Shown here: piece by piece, positions 1 to 9,596 of the stretch
Layout of the letters: each line of letters begins with the position of its first letter
How positions within the stretch are numbered: the stretch's first letter is position 1
Origin: Cryobacterium algoritolerans
Lineage (GTDB): Bacteria; Actinomycetota; Actinomycetes; Actinomycetales; Microbacteriaceae
NCBI RefSeq assembly: GCF_004402785.1
Contig: NZ_SOFP01000047.1
Location: forward strand, 124,001 to 188,000
DNA: 64,000 nucleotides
Direction: 5' to 3'
The notes under the pieces: model-generated
Seen by the model: the letters and a program-made list of their open reading frames with translations, nothing else
The model's database searches: none
Told to the model about the DNA's origin: nothing
Program-made: the position numbers and the translations under genes

Positions 1-44
1 TAGAAACCCGCGTAGCCGCCGCCGACAATGAGAATTTTGGGCAC
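1..44 (-). CDS. NAD(P)/FAD-dependent oxidoreductase, N-terminal fragment (cut by window edge)
   Basis: Only the first 14 residues are in the window: a GTG start at 44 followed by MPKILIVGGGYAGF. The strand-plus-GGGYAG pattern is the start of a dinucleotide-binding Rossmann fold typical of two-dinucleotide flavoproteins such as type II NADH dehydrogenase. A strong Shine-Dalgarno AGGAGG lies at 60-55, 10 nt before the start. The gene lies downstream of the S8 protease gene on the same strand with a 37-bp gap and could be co-transcribed. The exact subfamily cannot be decided from this fragment. Confidence 0.6.
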   Translation of the reverse strand, partial: MPKILIVGGGYAGF

Positions 45-81
45 GATTAGAGGTCCTCCTACAAATTGGATGCGCGAAAAC

Positions 82-1359
82 TTAGCGTTTTGATCGTAAT
101 CGCTTGAAGTGCCGAGTGGCCCCTACGCCGAACAGCGTTACTAGGATACCAAACCCGAGAAGAACCATGAGCGGCACCGTCACATACGCCAGGCTGAGCG
201 GACTCGGCAGCCACGCCGCCGCCAGGTTGTGCGCGGGGAGGGCCGGATCCTTTTTCGGGGGGACCGTCGCGATCGCCGTGGTCTCGGGGGCAGGGGTCGG
301 GGCGGTGTCGGCCCGACGGTGCACCCGGATCCACTCTTCGAGCAACTGCGTCGGCGTGGGCGAGGTGGAGGCCGGCACGGCTGCCGTCACGGCCGCCGTC
401 GCGTCGATGAGCCCGTTCCCATAGATCGGACTGGGCACCTTGTGGCCGTTCGGGTTGGCAGTGGCGATCACCCGGTTCATCACTTCGGCCGCGTCGAGTT
501 TCGGGAAGGCGGAGCGCACGAGCGCGACGAGGCCGGAGACGATCGGCGCTGCTGCGCTGGTACCGTCCCACTGCACGTAGCCGCCGCCCGGCACCACACC
601 GACGAGCTGCTCGCTCGGTGCTGCGACCGAGATGGTGATGCCCTGGGAGGAGGCGTCGAAGCTGGCAGCCTTGTTCCGGTCGACGCCGCCGACCGTGAGC
701 ACGCCGGGGATGGTGGCCGGCGCGCCAACCTCGGTGGTGCCGCTGCCCCGGTTGCCGGCGGCCGCGACGACGACGACATCGTGCTCGAACGCGTAGAGGA
801 ACGCGTCATCCCAACTCGTGGGCCATTCCAGGGTGTTGCGGGTCAGCGACATGTTGATCACGTCTGCCCCGTTGTCGACCGCCCACCGGATGCCGGCGGC
901 GATCTGGTCGTCGTTGCTGAGGGTGGCGCCGTTGGTGCCGAACGCGACGGACACGGCCAGGATCGACGCGGCCGGCGCCACGCCGATGATTCCGGTGCCT
1001 TCGCCGGTACCACGCCCGGCCATCAGCGAGGAGACGAGGGTGCCGTGTTCGCTGCGGTCGCCGACGGGGGTCTGGCCGTTGGCGGAGCCGAGACCGGAGA
1101 CATCCGTGCCGCCGACGACGGCACCGGCCAGTTCGGTGATGTTGGGGGCCACCCCGGTGTCGATCACGGCCACTTTCACGCCGGCGCCCCGGGTGGTCGC
1201 CCAGGCCTGGGTGAAGCCGTAATCAGTGAGCCAGTACTCGAGGTCGCGCACCTGGTCGGCGTGCGCCGGCGGTGCGTCGATGACCACGGATGCCCCGCCC
1301 AGCGCCACGGCCAGGCTCAGGCCGAGGCCCGTCCCAATCAGTCGCCAGAATGAGGTCAC
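82..1359 (-). CDS. S8 family subtilisin-like serine protease, mycosin-like, membrane-anchored
   Basis: A 425-residue secreted protease. An N-terminal hydrophobic signal segment (about residues 8-26) ends near an AHA-D cleavage-like site. The subtilase triad is complete: Asp67 in VAVIDTG, His105 in HGT and Ser268 in GTSAAAP, with oxyanion Asn203 in AAAGN. A Pro/Thr-rich linker is followed by a C-terminal membrane helix (about 395-417) and a basic tail, the layout of mycosins (type VII secretion-associated proteases). The GTG start at 1359 overlaps the DUF501 stop by 4 nt (GTGA), which fixes the start and suggests translational coupling. No type VII secretion gene is visible here, so the substrate is unknown. 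Confidence 0.85.
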   Translation of the reverse strand: MTSFWRLIGTGLGLSLAVALGGASVVIDAPPAHADQVRDLEYWLTDYGFTQAWATTRGAGVKVAVIDTGVAPNITELAGAVVGGTDVSGLGSANGQTPVGDRSEHGTLVSSLMAGRGTGEGTGIIGVAPAASILAVSVAFGTNGATLSNDDQIAAGIRWAVDNGADVINMSLTRNTLEWPTSWDDAFLYAFEHDVVVVAAAGNRGSGTTEVGAPATIPGVLTVGGVDRNKAASFDASSQGITISVAAPSEQLVGVVPGGGYVQWDGTSAAAPIVSGLVALVRSAFPKLDAAEVMNRVIATANPNGHKVPSPIYGNGLIDATAAVTAAVPASTSPTPTQLLEEWIRVHRRADTAPTPAPETTAIATVPPKKDPALPAHNLAAAWLPSPLSLAYVTVPLMVLLGFGILVTLFGVGATRHFKRLRSKR

Positions 1360-1877
1360 GCGTCCGCCGAGGTGTAGTCGAGGCACTCGCAGACCGCGGG
1401 TGACCAGGCGGCCCTGGCCAGGGCGAGGTCTCCGATCGGGTTGACTCCCGGCCCGGCGGCGAGGGTATGCGCCGCGAGGGCGTGCAGGCATTTCACCCGC
1501 TCCGGCATTCCGCCGGACGAGATCCCGGCGATCTCCGGGACGACGCCGATAGCTTCCCGATCGAAGAGGAATCCCTGGTGCGCACTAAGGTAGCGGGCCC
1601 GGATCTCTTCGTCGTCCTGCAGCAGCCGGTTGTACTCGTTCATCACCTGGGTGGCTTCGAGGAAAGAAAGCGCGGCGGTCGCGGCCGGGTGGGTGAGGTA
1701 GTAGAAGGTGGGGAACGGTGTTCCGTCGCTGAGCCGCGGTGCGGTGACCACCACGGTCGGGGCGCCGCAGACGCAACGCGCGGCGATGCCGACGACGTCC
1801 CGGGCCGGCCGGCCGAGCTGGGCGGACACCGTGGCGATATCGGCCTGGCTGACCGGGGCGAAGGGTGGCCGTGTCAT
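1356..1877 (-). CDS. DUF501 domain-containing protein
   Basis: A 173-residue conserved actinobacterial protein of unknown function. The frame shows the family features: an early CVCGAP segment, a PFPTFYYLTHP motif, and a C-terminal RVKCLHAL...HTLA...NPIGDLAL region. The Cys and His residues could bind a metal, but that is inference. The ATG at 1877 overlaps the TGA of the upstream ftsB-like gene by 4 nt (ATGA), and its own stop overlaps the protease start, so the three genes form a tightly coupled unit. DUF501 next to enolase and FtsB is a recurring actinobacterial gene order. Confidence 0.85.
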   Translation of the reverse strand: MTRPPFAPVSQADIATVSAQLGRPARDVVGIAARCVCGAPTVVVTAPRLSDGTPFPTFYYLTHPAATAALSFLEATQVMNEYNRLLQDDEEIRARYLSAHQGFLFDREAIGVVPEIAGISSGGMPERVKCLHALAAHTLAAGPGVNPIGDLALARAAWSPAVCECLDYTSADA

Positions 1878-2350
1878 TGTGCGGCCTCCGGGGCAAGGCC
1901 GGCTGTCATGACGGAGGCGAACATGGAGGAGAGCCAATCGACGTTGGTGTTCTGAATGGCGGAGCTCGCCGGCGGCGGCTCCGTGCCGCCCGCGACGGGC
2001 AGGGCGAGGTCGTTGATCACGAGGAAGCTGACGTCGCCAGGGAGAACGTAGGAGAGCCGGTCGCGGGCCTGGGTCGTGACGAACGTGCGGTCATTCCAGC
2101 GCTCGCGTTCTGACTTGAGCTCGTCGACGCTTCCCTGCTGGGCGGTGACAGCCTTGGTCAGCCGATCGATCTGTTGCTGCTGCTCCGCATAGGTACGGAT
2201 GCCGGGGGCCAGCACGATCACGGCGAGGATCAGGATTCCCATCATCATGAAGGAGAATCCCGACAGCCGGAGCCCGCGCAGCCAATTGCCGGTGGCGGTC
2301 TCCGTGGTTTTGAGGGCGACCGGGTGTCGTTCTGCGCGTTTCCTACCCAT
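1874..2350 (-). CDS. ftsB: Septum formation initiator, FtsB/DivIC family
   Basis: A 158-residue bitopic division protein. A basic cytoplasmic N-terminus (MGRKRAERHP) is followed by one membrane helix (GFSFMMMGILILAVIVLAPG, about 34-53) and then a coiled coil (about 57-90, rich in Q/E/K: AEQQQQIDRLTKAV). The WND and ARDRLSYVLPGD segments match the FtsB/DivIC core. It should join FtsL and FtsQ in the divisome. The start is the ATG at 2350, where a purine-rich AGAGGGG lies upstream; earlier in-frame codons fall in the enolase terminator region. It is the first gene after that terminator and heads the ftsB-DUF501-protease unit. Confidence 0.85.
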   Translation of the reverse strand: MGRKRAERHPVALKTTETATGNWLRGLRLSGFSFMMMGILILAVIVLAPGIRTYAEQQQQIDRLTKAVTAQQGSVDELKSERERWNDRTFVTTQARDRLSYVLPGDVSFLVINDLALPVAGGTEPPPASSAIQNTNVDWLSSMFASVMTAGLAPEAAQ

Positions 2351-2412
2351 GGCACACCCCTCTCGTGCTCGTCGGGTTCGGGAGGCTACTCGAACCCTAA
2401 CCGAATCCGGAC

Positions 2413-2461
2413 AAAAAAATGGAGCTCTCGAGGCCCGGATGACCCGGGCCTCGAGAGCTCC
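2413..2461 (-). terminator. Rho-independent terminator of eno
   Basis: A perfect 18-bp inverted repeat (2421-2438 with 2444-2461; arm GGAGCTCTCGAGGCCCGG) has a 5-nt loop. In minus-strand orientation it is followed by seven T (plus-strand A run 2413-2419). It begins 7 nt after the eno stop codon, so it ends the eno transcript and separates it from ftsB. Confidence 0.93.
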
Positions 2462-2468
2462 GGACCAG

Positions 2469-3776
<1,308 letters not shown>

Positions 3777-3802
3777 TTAATTGGGGGGTGGGGACCTGAG
3801 GG

Positions 3803-3830
3803 AATCTAGGAAGACCTCGCTGTGTTCCAA
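3803..3830 (-). promoter_or_regulatory. Candidate eno promoter
   Basis: On the minus strand, TTGGAA (3830-3825) and TAGATT (3808-3803) are separated by 16 bp. Each matches 4 of 6 bases of the housekeeping consensus and the -10 fits the actinobacterial TANNNT. It would give a leader of about 45 nt that contains the eno SD. Confidence 0.4.
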
Positions 3831-3842
3831 TCCCATAACAGT

Positions 3843-5105
3843 CTAGTGATGGTGGGCTGATTCGCCCAGCGGACGGAACTGGAGCGAGCCGGGCGGGCCC
3901 GTTTCGGGCGTGACGAACGCGTACCGTCCGTAGCCGGCGGCGGCGGCCCGGTCCAGCAGTGCCTTGAGGTTCTTGGTGCGGCGTTCGAGTCGCACCCGCA
4001 GCCCGCTGGCCACGAGCTCCGCCTTGAGCGCCACCAGACGGGCCGGGTCGGCATCCTTCTCGTGCACCAGCACGACCGCGTCGGTGTCGACCGTCCCGGT
4101 GGCGCCGAGCAGGTCCACGATCCGCTCGAATCCGATCGAGAATCCGCAGGCGGGAACCTCGGTGCCAAGAAACCGACCGATCATCCCGTCATAGCGGCCG
4201 CCGCCACCGAGGGAGTAGCCCAGTTCCGGGTGGGCGATCTCGAAGATCGTGCCCGTGTAGTAGCCCATCCCGCGCACGAGGGTGGGATCGAAGACCAGCT
4301 TGCTTGCCGGCAGGGCGTCGCGTAGTGCCTTCAGGTCGGCGTAGGCTGAGTGGTCGAGCCAGGCTGGAGCGGCGGCATCCCAGCCGAGGCCGGGCATCAC
4401 CTCGAGGGTGTCCGCAATACCGTCAATATCGACGCCGAGGCCGTCCAGCTCGGTGACTACGCCGGACACGCCGATCTTATCGAGCTTGTCGATGGTGATC
4501 AGCGCCCGCTCGGCCAGCTCAGGCGCCACCTTCCAGTGCGCGAGCAGCGAGGCGAGAATGCGCCGGTCGTTGATGCGCACGGAGCAGCCGTCGAGCCCGA
4601 GGGCGTCGAGGGCCGCGGTCGTCGCGGAGATGAGCTCGATCTCGGCGAGCGGTCCGGCCTCGCCGATGATGTCGATGTCGCACTGGACGAACTGGCGGTA
4701 GCGTCCCTTCTGCGGGCGCTCCGCCCGCCAGACCGGCGCGATCTGGATCGACCGGAAGACGGCGGGCAATTCGGCACGGTGGCTGGCATAGAACCGGGCC
4801 AGCGGCACGGTGAGGTCGAAGCGGAGGCCCAGGTCGGCCAGCGAGAGGATATCGCCGGACTCGGCGGCGGCCGCGACATCCGCCGGGGAGAGTCCACGTC
4901 TGAGCACGGCGAAACCGAGCTTTTCGTTGTCGCCGCCGAGGCCGGAGTGCAGGCGGGCCGAATCCTCCATCACTGGGGTTTCGATCTCGTCGAAGCCGTG
5001 TGCGGCGAAGATGCGCCTGATCGTGCCCAGCGCGTGCTCCCGGATCGCTTTCTCGTTGGGGAGGAAGTCGCGCATTCCGCGCGGCGGGGTCACAGGTGCT
5101 GCCAT
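3843..5105 (-). CDS. hisS: Histidine--tRNA ligase
   Basis: A 420-residue class II aminoacyl-tRNA synthetase that charges tRNA-His. Visible landmarks are the motif 1 region (PPRGMRDFLPNE), motif 2 (PVWRAERPQKGRYRQFVQCDIDIIG), the histidine-specific loop LVRGMGYYTGTIFEI, motif 3 (GFSIGFERI) and a C-terminal anticodon-binding domain. Length is normal. The ATG at 5105 is chosen because homology begins at once after it; the SD-like GGAGG is unusually close (1-2 nt). A CACAAT hexamer 7 nt before the ATG may be a -10 for a leaderless mRNA. The protein happens to end in three histidines. Confidence 0.96.
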   Translation of the reverse strand: MAAPVTPPRGMRDFLPNEKAIREHALGTIRRIFAAHGFDEIETPVMEDSARLHSGLGGDNEKLGFAVLRRGLSPADVAAAAESGDILSLADLGLRFDLTVPLARFYASHRAELPAVFRSIQIAPVWRAERPQKGRYRQFVQCDIDIIGEAGPLAEIELISATTAALDALGLDGCSVRINDRRILASLLAHWKVAPELAERALITIDKLDKIGVSGVVTELDGLGVDIDGIADTLEVMPGLGWDAAAPAWLDHSAYADLKALRDALPASKLVFDPTLVRGMGYYTGTIFEIAHPELGYSLGGGGRYDGMIGRFLGTEVPACGFSIGFERIVDLLGATGTVDTDAVVLVHEKDADPARLVALKAELVASGLRVRLERRTKNLKALLDRAAAAGYGRYAFVTPETGPPGSLQFRPLGESAHHH

Positions 5106-5145
5106 GCCTCCAATTGTGTCAGGTCCCACCCAGCCCCTCCCCCAC

Positions 5146-5192
5146 CTTCGAGCCTGTCGAGACCCGGTGGTCGAGCCCGTCGACACCCGGTG
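5146..5192 (+). repeat. Dispersed repeat, two adjacent copies
   Basis: Two head-to-tail copies of a repeat with core GGTCGAGCCTGTCGAGAC lie between the divergent hisS and DUF222 genes. Related copies occur at 7055, 30074 and 63233, with variants inside ksgA and tatD. The copy at 7055 is inverted relative to this one. Confidence 0.7.
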
Positions 5193-5256
5193 AATAAACT
5201 TTCGAATAGTTATCCACAGGACGTGATATTCACTCACATTTATGTTCGCATGTCGG

Positions 5257-5262
5257 TATTCT
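5257..5262 (+). promoter_or_regulatory. Candidate -10 of the DUF222 gene (leaderless)
   Basis: TATTCT is followed by exactly 6 nt and then the ATG at 5269, with no Shine-Dalgarno. Transcription would start on or next to the A of the ATG. No convincing -35 was seen. Confidence 0.45.
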
Positions 5263-5562
5263 CGTGGTATGGATTCACCGGCAGATCAGCTCAGGCAAGC
5301 AGCGGAGACCGTTGCGCGTCTGGGCTGTTCCAGCGCCGATCTGGAGGCCCTGCCTGATGCTGCGGTGCTGACGGGTCAAGGTCAGATCGCCGTCGCCCGC
5401 CGTCTGATCGAACAGTATGCGGCGTGGATGGCCGCGACGATCGCCCACCGGTCCCGGCCGGAGCTGGGCCATTCGGGTCTGGCCGCCCGGCAGGGGTTCC
5501 TCTCGCCGGAGGCGATGATCCAGAAGGTCACCGGTTCCAGCAAGAATGACGCGTTCAAGCTC

Positions 5563-5602
5563 GTGGCCGTGGCCGTGGCCGTGGCCGTGGCCGTGGCCGT
5601 GG
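5563..5602 (+). repeat. GTGGCC hexanucleotide tandem repeat (6.7 copies)
   Basis: Six perfect GTGGCC units plus GTGG encode a Val-Ala run in the DUF222 domain. Family members usually have a short KLVxVGTML sequence here, so this looks like an expansion of one or two units. Unit length 6 keeps the frame. Confidence 0.9.
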
Positions 5603-5745
5603 GCACGATGCTCGCCCGCGCCGAGGCCGCCGACCGGCAGGCCGCGGAAGCGTTCGGGTCGCCCAGTGCCGGTGGGACCGGCGACACCGGTGGTGCCGAC
5701 GGGCCCGACAGTCCCGACCGTCCTGCGGGTTTCCCGCCCGGTCAC

Positions 5746-5781
5746 CTGCCTGGTCTCCTGCCTGGTCTCCTGCCCGGTTCA
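5746..5781 (+). repeat. 12-bp tandem repeat in the DUF222 gene
   Basis: Two perfect copies of CTGCCTGGTCTC and a diverged partial third encode LPGLLPGLLPG, just before the in-frame stop at 5800. Confidence 0.75.
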
Positions 5782-6189
5782 GGCGCTCCCGGGTCGTGGT
5801 AGGGCCCGATCGCGCGCGCCGTGGCCGCCGGCACGCTCTCCGTCGATGCCGCGGAGTCGATCCGGAAGGGCCTGGGAGACATCGACACCGCTGTCACCGC
5901 GGACAAACTCTTTACCGACCTCGACGAGGCCGGCATCGCCGCGAGGGAGAAACAGGCCTACGACGACCGATACCTGAAGATCTACCGCCTCGCCGACGGG
6001 AAGGTGCGCCTGCACGGGCTCTTCGCCCCGGAAGACGGCGAGTTCGTGCTCTCCACCTACGACGCCATCACCGGGCCCCGGCGCGGCGGTGTGCGCTTCG
6101 TCGACAAGAAACGCGCCTTGTGGGCCAAACACATCCAGGACGACCCCCGCAGCACCCAACAGATCGCCGCGGACTCCTTCGTGCAACTA

Positions 6190-6480
<291 letters not shown>

Positions 6481-6710
6481 TCAACTCCCGCAGAAACCGC
6501 TGCATCCTCTCCACCGGTCGGCCACGGCTACCTTGAGGGCAGTCCCGCCCCGATCTCCCTCGCCACCATCGAACGACAACTCCGCGACACCGCGCGCGGG
6601 ATCCTCTCCAACGACACCGGACAAGCACTCGACGTCGGACGAGAACAACGATTCTTCACCGAAAAACAACGCACCACCATGGGCGCACGTGACGGCGGCT
6701 GCCTCTGGCC

Positions 6711-6750
6711 CGACTGCGACCGACTGCGACCGACTGCGACCGACTGCGAC
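6711..6750 (+). repeat. Four perfect copies of a 10-bp unit inside the HNH motif
   Basis: CGACTGCGAC occurs four times. The family consensus reads CLWPDCDRPPSW; here ten extra residues lie inside it. Three extra 10-bp copies add 30 bp, so the frame is kept although the unit is not a multiple of three. Any other copy-number change than three would frameshift the HNH core. Confidence 0.9.
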
Positions 6751-6807
6751 CGACCACCATCCTGGACCAAAGCCCACCACCTCAAAACATGGCTACTCGA
6801 ACACGGA

Positions 6808-6843
6808 CTCACCGACCTCACCGACCTCACCGACCTCGCCGAC
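6808..6843 (+). repeat. 9-bp tandem repeat encoding (LTD)3-LAD
   Basis: Three copies of CTCACCGAC and one CTCGCCGAC lie between the first and second halves of the HNH motif. The family normally has a single TDLADG here, so two or three units look added, in frame. Confidence 0.85.
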
Positions 6844-7031
6844 GGAATCTGCCTCTGCCACCCCCACCACCTACTCCTCCACAACACACACTGGGAAATC
6901 CTCCGCAACGCCAACACCTACCGCCTCAAACCACCCACGACACTCGACCCGGAACAAACCCTCATCCCACTCCCCAGCAAGACCCACCTCAAGCTCCGCC
7001 AGAACAAGGCGGCCATAAAGCGCGGGGCGAG

Positions 7032-7487
7032 TCAGCAACCACCCGACTGAGCCAGGTCTCCACTGGCTCGACCACCGCGGGCGAGCCAGGTCGCGATCCG
7101 GGACGTGACCTGTTTCTCCTGAGCCAGGGCGAGCGCGATCGGCTCGACGGGGAGAATGAAGTTGTTCAGCACGGCGGGGATACCCGGTATCTCGACGCCG
7201 AAGTCCAGGTCGAGACGGTACTGCACCAGCATCATGGCCTGGTTGCGCCCTTCCACCGACTGGGCGCAGAAGTTCGCGGTGAGCCGGGGTGGGGCCTGGT
7301 TGTCAAACCAGACGGCGATGGCGATGTGGTGCTGGGAGGCGGCAAACTCGTTGCCGATCTGGATGCACAGGAGTTCGTTGCAAGAACTGTCGCTCGTCGT
7401 TCGACGGTACCGGGCATCGGCATCCCGCTCCCCCGCGCGCCATCCCCCTAGAATTCGATCATCACGCCGAAGGGGGCAACGATGGGG
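7032..7487 (-). pseudogene. Open frame of unknown function, probably 5'-truncated
   Basis: The minus-strand frame is open from 7487 to a TGA at 7034-7032 and has strongly coding-like codon use over about 7036-7380, including ANFCAQSVEGRNQAMMLVQY and RLDLDFGVEIPGIPAVLNN. The only acceptable start is a GTG at 7256 (74 residues), but the coding-like signal extends some 40 codons upstream of it with no ATG, GTG or TTG, and no SD or promoter is seen. I therefore read it as a remnant that lost its 5' end next to the ABC operon. Its 3' end overlaps the DUF222 gene by 19 bp. I do not recognise the family. Confidence 0.4.
7055..7076 (-). repeat. Dispersed repeat copy, inverted relative to 5146-5192
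   Basis: On the minus strand this reads GGTGGTCGAGCCAGTGGAG and on, 20 of 22 positions matching the repeat consensus. It lies just past the DUF222 stop, so the islet is bracketed by inverted copies. Confidence 0.65.
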
Positions 7488-8426
7488 TCAAGCGCAGCAC
7501 AGGGAATCACAGCCACGGGGGTCAGCCGTTCGTTCGGCAGCGTGCACGCGGTGCGGTACGCCACGCTCGCGGTGCCACCGGGCTCGGTGACGGCCCTGAT
7601 CGGTCCGAACGGCGCCGGCAAGACGACGCTGCTCCTCATGCTCGCAAGCCTGCTCGCCCCCGACACCGGCACCATCACCATCGCCGGCCACGACCCGGTG
7701 GCGGACCCGCAGGCGGTGCGCGCCGCGATGGGCTGGATGCCCGACACGCTCGGCTCCTGGCCGAGCCTGAGCGTTCGTGCCGCGCTGGAAGTGACCGGAC
7801 GGATGTACGGGATGACCCGCCCCGCCGCCAACGCTCGCGCGAACGAACTGATCGGCTTGACCGGCCTGGAGGCCCTCGCCGACCGCCCGTCCCGCGTGCT
7901 CAGCCGCGGGCAGAAGCAGCGGCTGAGCCTGGCGCGGGCCCTCGTGCACTCCCCCGCCGCGCTCCTGCTCGACGAACCGGCATCCGGCCTCGACCCGACA
8001 GCCCGGGTGGCGCTTCGCGTACTCCTCCGCCGCCTCGCGGGAGAGGGAACGGCGATCCTCGTGTCCAGCCACGTCCTGTCCGAACTCGACGAGATGGCCG
8101 ATGCCGCCGTGTACCTCGCCGACGGAGCCACGGCGAGCGCCGAACGCGTCGCCCTGGCCGGCGCCAGTGCCAGGTCGTGGCGGATCCGCTCACTCGACCT
8201 GGCTGCCCTGGAAGGCAGCCTCCGGGCATCCGGTGTCTCCGGCACACAGACCGACCACCTCGGTACGCTCGTGCAGGTCGACAACGAGGAGGCGGCCGCC
8301 GACCTGCTGGCCCGGCTGATCGGATCCGGCGTTCGGGTGTGCGCCTTCGGCCCGGCCGTCGGCGATCTTGAACACACCTTCCTCGACCTGTCCCTGCCCG
8401 AATTCAACGGAGGGGCAGCAGCATGA
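7482..8426 (+). CDS. ABC transporter ATP-binding protein (ABC-2 type)
   Basis: A 314-residue ATPase with Walker A GPNGAGKTTLL, signature LSRGQKQRLSLARAL (SRGQ in place of the usual SGGQ), Walker B plus Glu LLLDEPASGLDP and an H-loop SSHVL. About 90 residues follow the nucleotide-binding core, as in drug, lipid or polysaccharide-type ABC-2 exporters. The ATG at 7482 has SD AGGGGG upstream. Its stop overlaps the permease start (ATGA), so the two are translationally coupled and form a complete two-gene transporter. The substrate is not predictable. Confidence 0.93.
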   Translation: MGSSAAQGITATGVSRSFGSVHAVRYATLAVPPGSVTALIGPNGAGKTTLLLMLASLLAPDTGTITIAGHDPVADPQAVRAAMGWMPDTLGSWPSLSVRAALEVTGRMYGMTRPAANARANELIGLTGLEALADRPSRVLSRGQKQRLSLARALVHSPAALLLDEPASGLDPTARVALRVLLRRLAGEGTAILVSSHVLSELDEMADAAVYLADGATASAERVALAGASARSWRIRSLDLAALEGSLRASGVSGTQTDHLGTLVQVDNEEAAADLLARLIGSGVRVCAFGPAVGDLEHTFLDLSLPEFNGGAAA

Positions 8427-9502
8427 GCAACACCCTGGACACGACTTCCCGCCCCGGCCCGACCCCCGACCGCACACCCCCTAGGGACTTCCTCACCGGG
8501 CTCTGGCTCATCGTCACCCTTGAGCTGCGCCAACGCGTGCGCGGGGTCGCCTGGTACGTTCTGCTGGGCATCTTCGTGATGCTCGTCGCGGCGGTCACGG
8601 TGCTGCTCTGGCTCTCGACCACGGCCTGGGAGACAGGCGGCGGCGCGGTCTTTTCTGCCGTCATCTTCTTCGTGCTCCTGCTCGGCACCTTCGTCTCGCC
8701 CGCGCTCAGCGGCAACGCCATCAACGGCGACCGCGACATCGGCACACTCGCGACGACCCAGGTCACCCTGATCAGCACGGGCCAGCTCGTGCTCGGCAAG
8801 TTCGGCGCGGCCTGGATCACGGCCCTCGCATTCCTGGCTGCCGCGGTCCCGTTCCTGCTCTTCGCGGTCACCCTCGGCCAGGTCTCGCACGCCACGGTCG
8901 CAGTCTCCGTGCTCGTGCTCGCCGCCGAGCTCGGGGTCATCGCCGCGGTCGGCGTCGGGCTGTCCGGCGTGGTCACCCGCCCCCTCTTCTCGATCGTCGT
9001 CACCTACCTCATCGTCGCGGCGCTGAGCGTCGGCACGCCCATCGCGTTCGCCCTGCTCGGCACCGCCACAAAGTCGCAACAGACCCTCACGTCGCCGGCC
9101 GGCTGCCGCGACCCCGCGACCACGGTGGACGTTCCCCGTTTCGACCGGTACTGGTGGGTACTCGCCGCGAATCCGTACGTCGTCGTGGCGGATGCCTCCC
9201 CAGGCGTCTTCGACGCCTTCGGCAACCCGCAGGACCTGTTCGGCTGGATCGCGGTCGGGGTACGGCAGGCACAGGTTGCGCCTGACCTGCAGGGCGAGTC
9301 CCCATACTGTAATTCGACCGGCCAATACTTCGGCGGCGACGAGAAGCAGCCGACGCCACGGGAGCTCTACGACAACGCGGTGCCGTCCTGGTTCGTCGGG
9401 CTCGGCATCCACCTGGTCCTCGGAGCCGGGGCGCTGCTCTGGGCCTGGCGCCGCACGATCACCCCGGCCCGCCGCCTCCCCGCGGGCCACCGCGTCGCCT
9501 GA
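8423..9502 (+). CDS. ABC transporter permease (ABC-2 type)
   Basis: A 359-residue membrane protein. After a proline-rich N-terminus (about 25 residues) there are roughly six hydrophobic helices, including VAWYVLLGIFVMLVAAVTVLL and GGAVFSAVIFFVLLLGTF, and a last helix GIHLVLGAGALLWAW. A large extracytoplasmic segment (about 215-320, with two Cys residues) precedes the last helix, unusual for short ABC-2 permeases. NGDRDIGTLATTQVT is the typical ABC-2 cytoplasmic loop. It starts 4 nt inside the ATPase gene and is convergent with mazG. Confidence 0.9.
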   Translation: MSNTLDTTSRPGPTPDRTPPRDFLTGLWLIVTLELRQRVRGVAWYVLLGIFVMLVAAVTVLLWLSTTAWETGGGAVFSAVIFFVLLLGTFVSPALSGNAINGDRDIGTLATTQVTLISTGQLVLGKFGAAWITALAFLAAAVPFLLFAVTLGQVSHATVAVSVLVLAAELGVIAAVGVGLSGVVTRPLFSIVVTYLIVAALSVGTPIAFALLGTATKSQQTLTSPAGCRDPATTVDVPRFDRYWWVLAANPYVVVADASPGVFDAFGNPQDLFGWIAVGVRQAQVAPDLQGESPYCNSTGQYFGGDEKQPTPRELYDNAVPSWFVGLGIHLVLGAGALLWAWRRTITPARRLPAGHRVA

Positions 9503-9562
9503 TCGCGCGGCCGGGCCGCTCACCCGGGTAAACGCTGGTCCGCGCGGCCAGCGCGGGCCAGG

Positions 9563-9590
9563 GCGGCTCAGCGCGGCTCAACGCGGCTCA
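9563..9590. repeat. 10-bp tandem repeat between convergent genes
   Basis: Three copies of GCGGCTCA at a 10-bp period lie between the ABC permease and mazG stop codons. No hairpin terminator with a T run was seen there. Confidence 0.6.
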
Positions 9591-9596
9591 GTCACG

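Noticed and set aside
7448-9523. A 691-residue open frame antisense to the ABC transporter genes
   Set aside because: It is the high-GC shadow of two genes with clear motifs; its own sequence is repetitive Arg/Ala/Asp with no domain.
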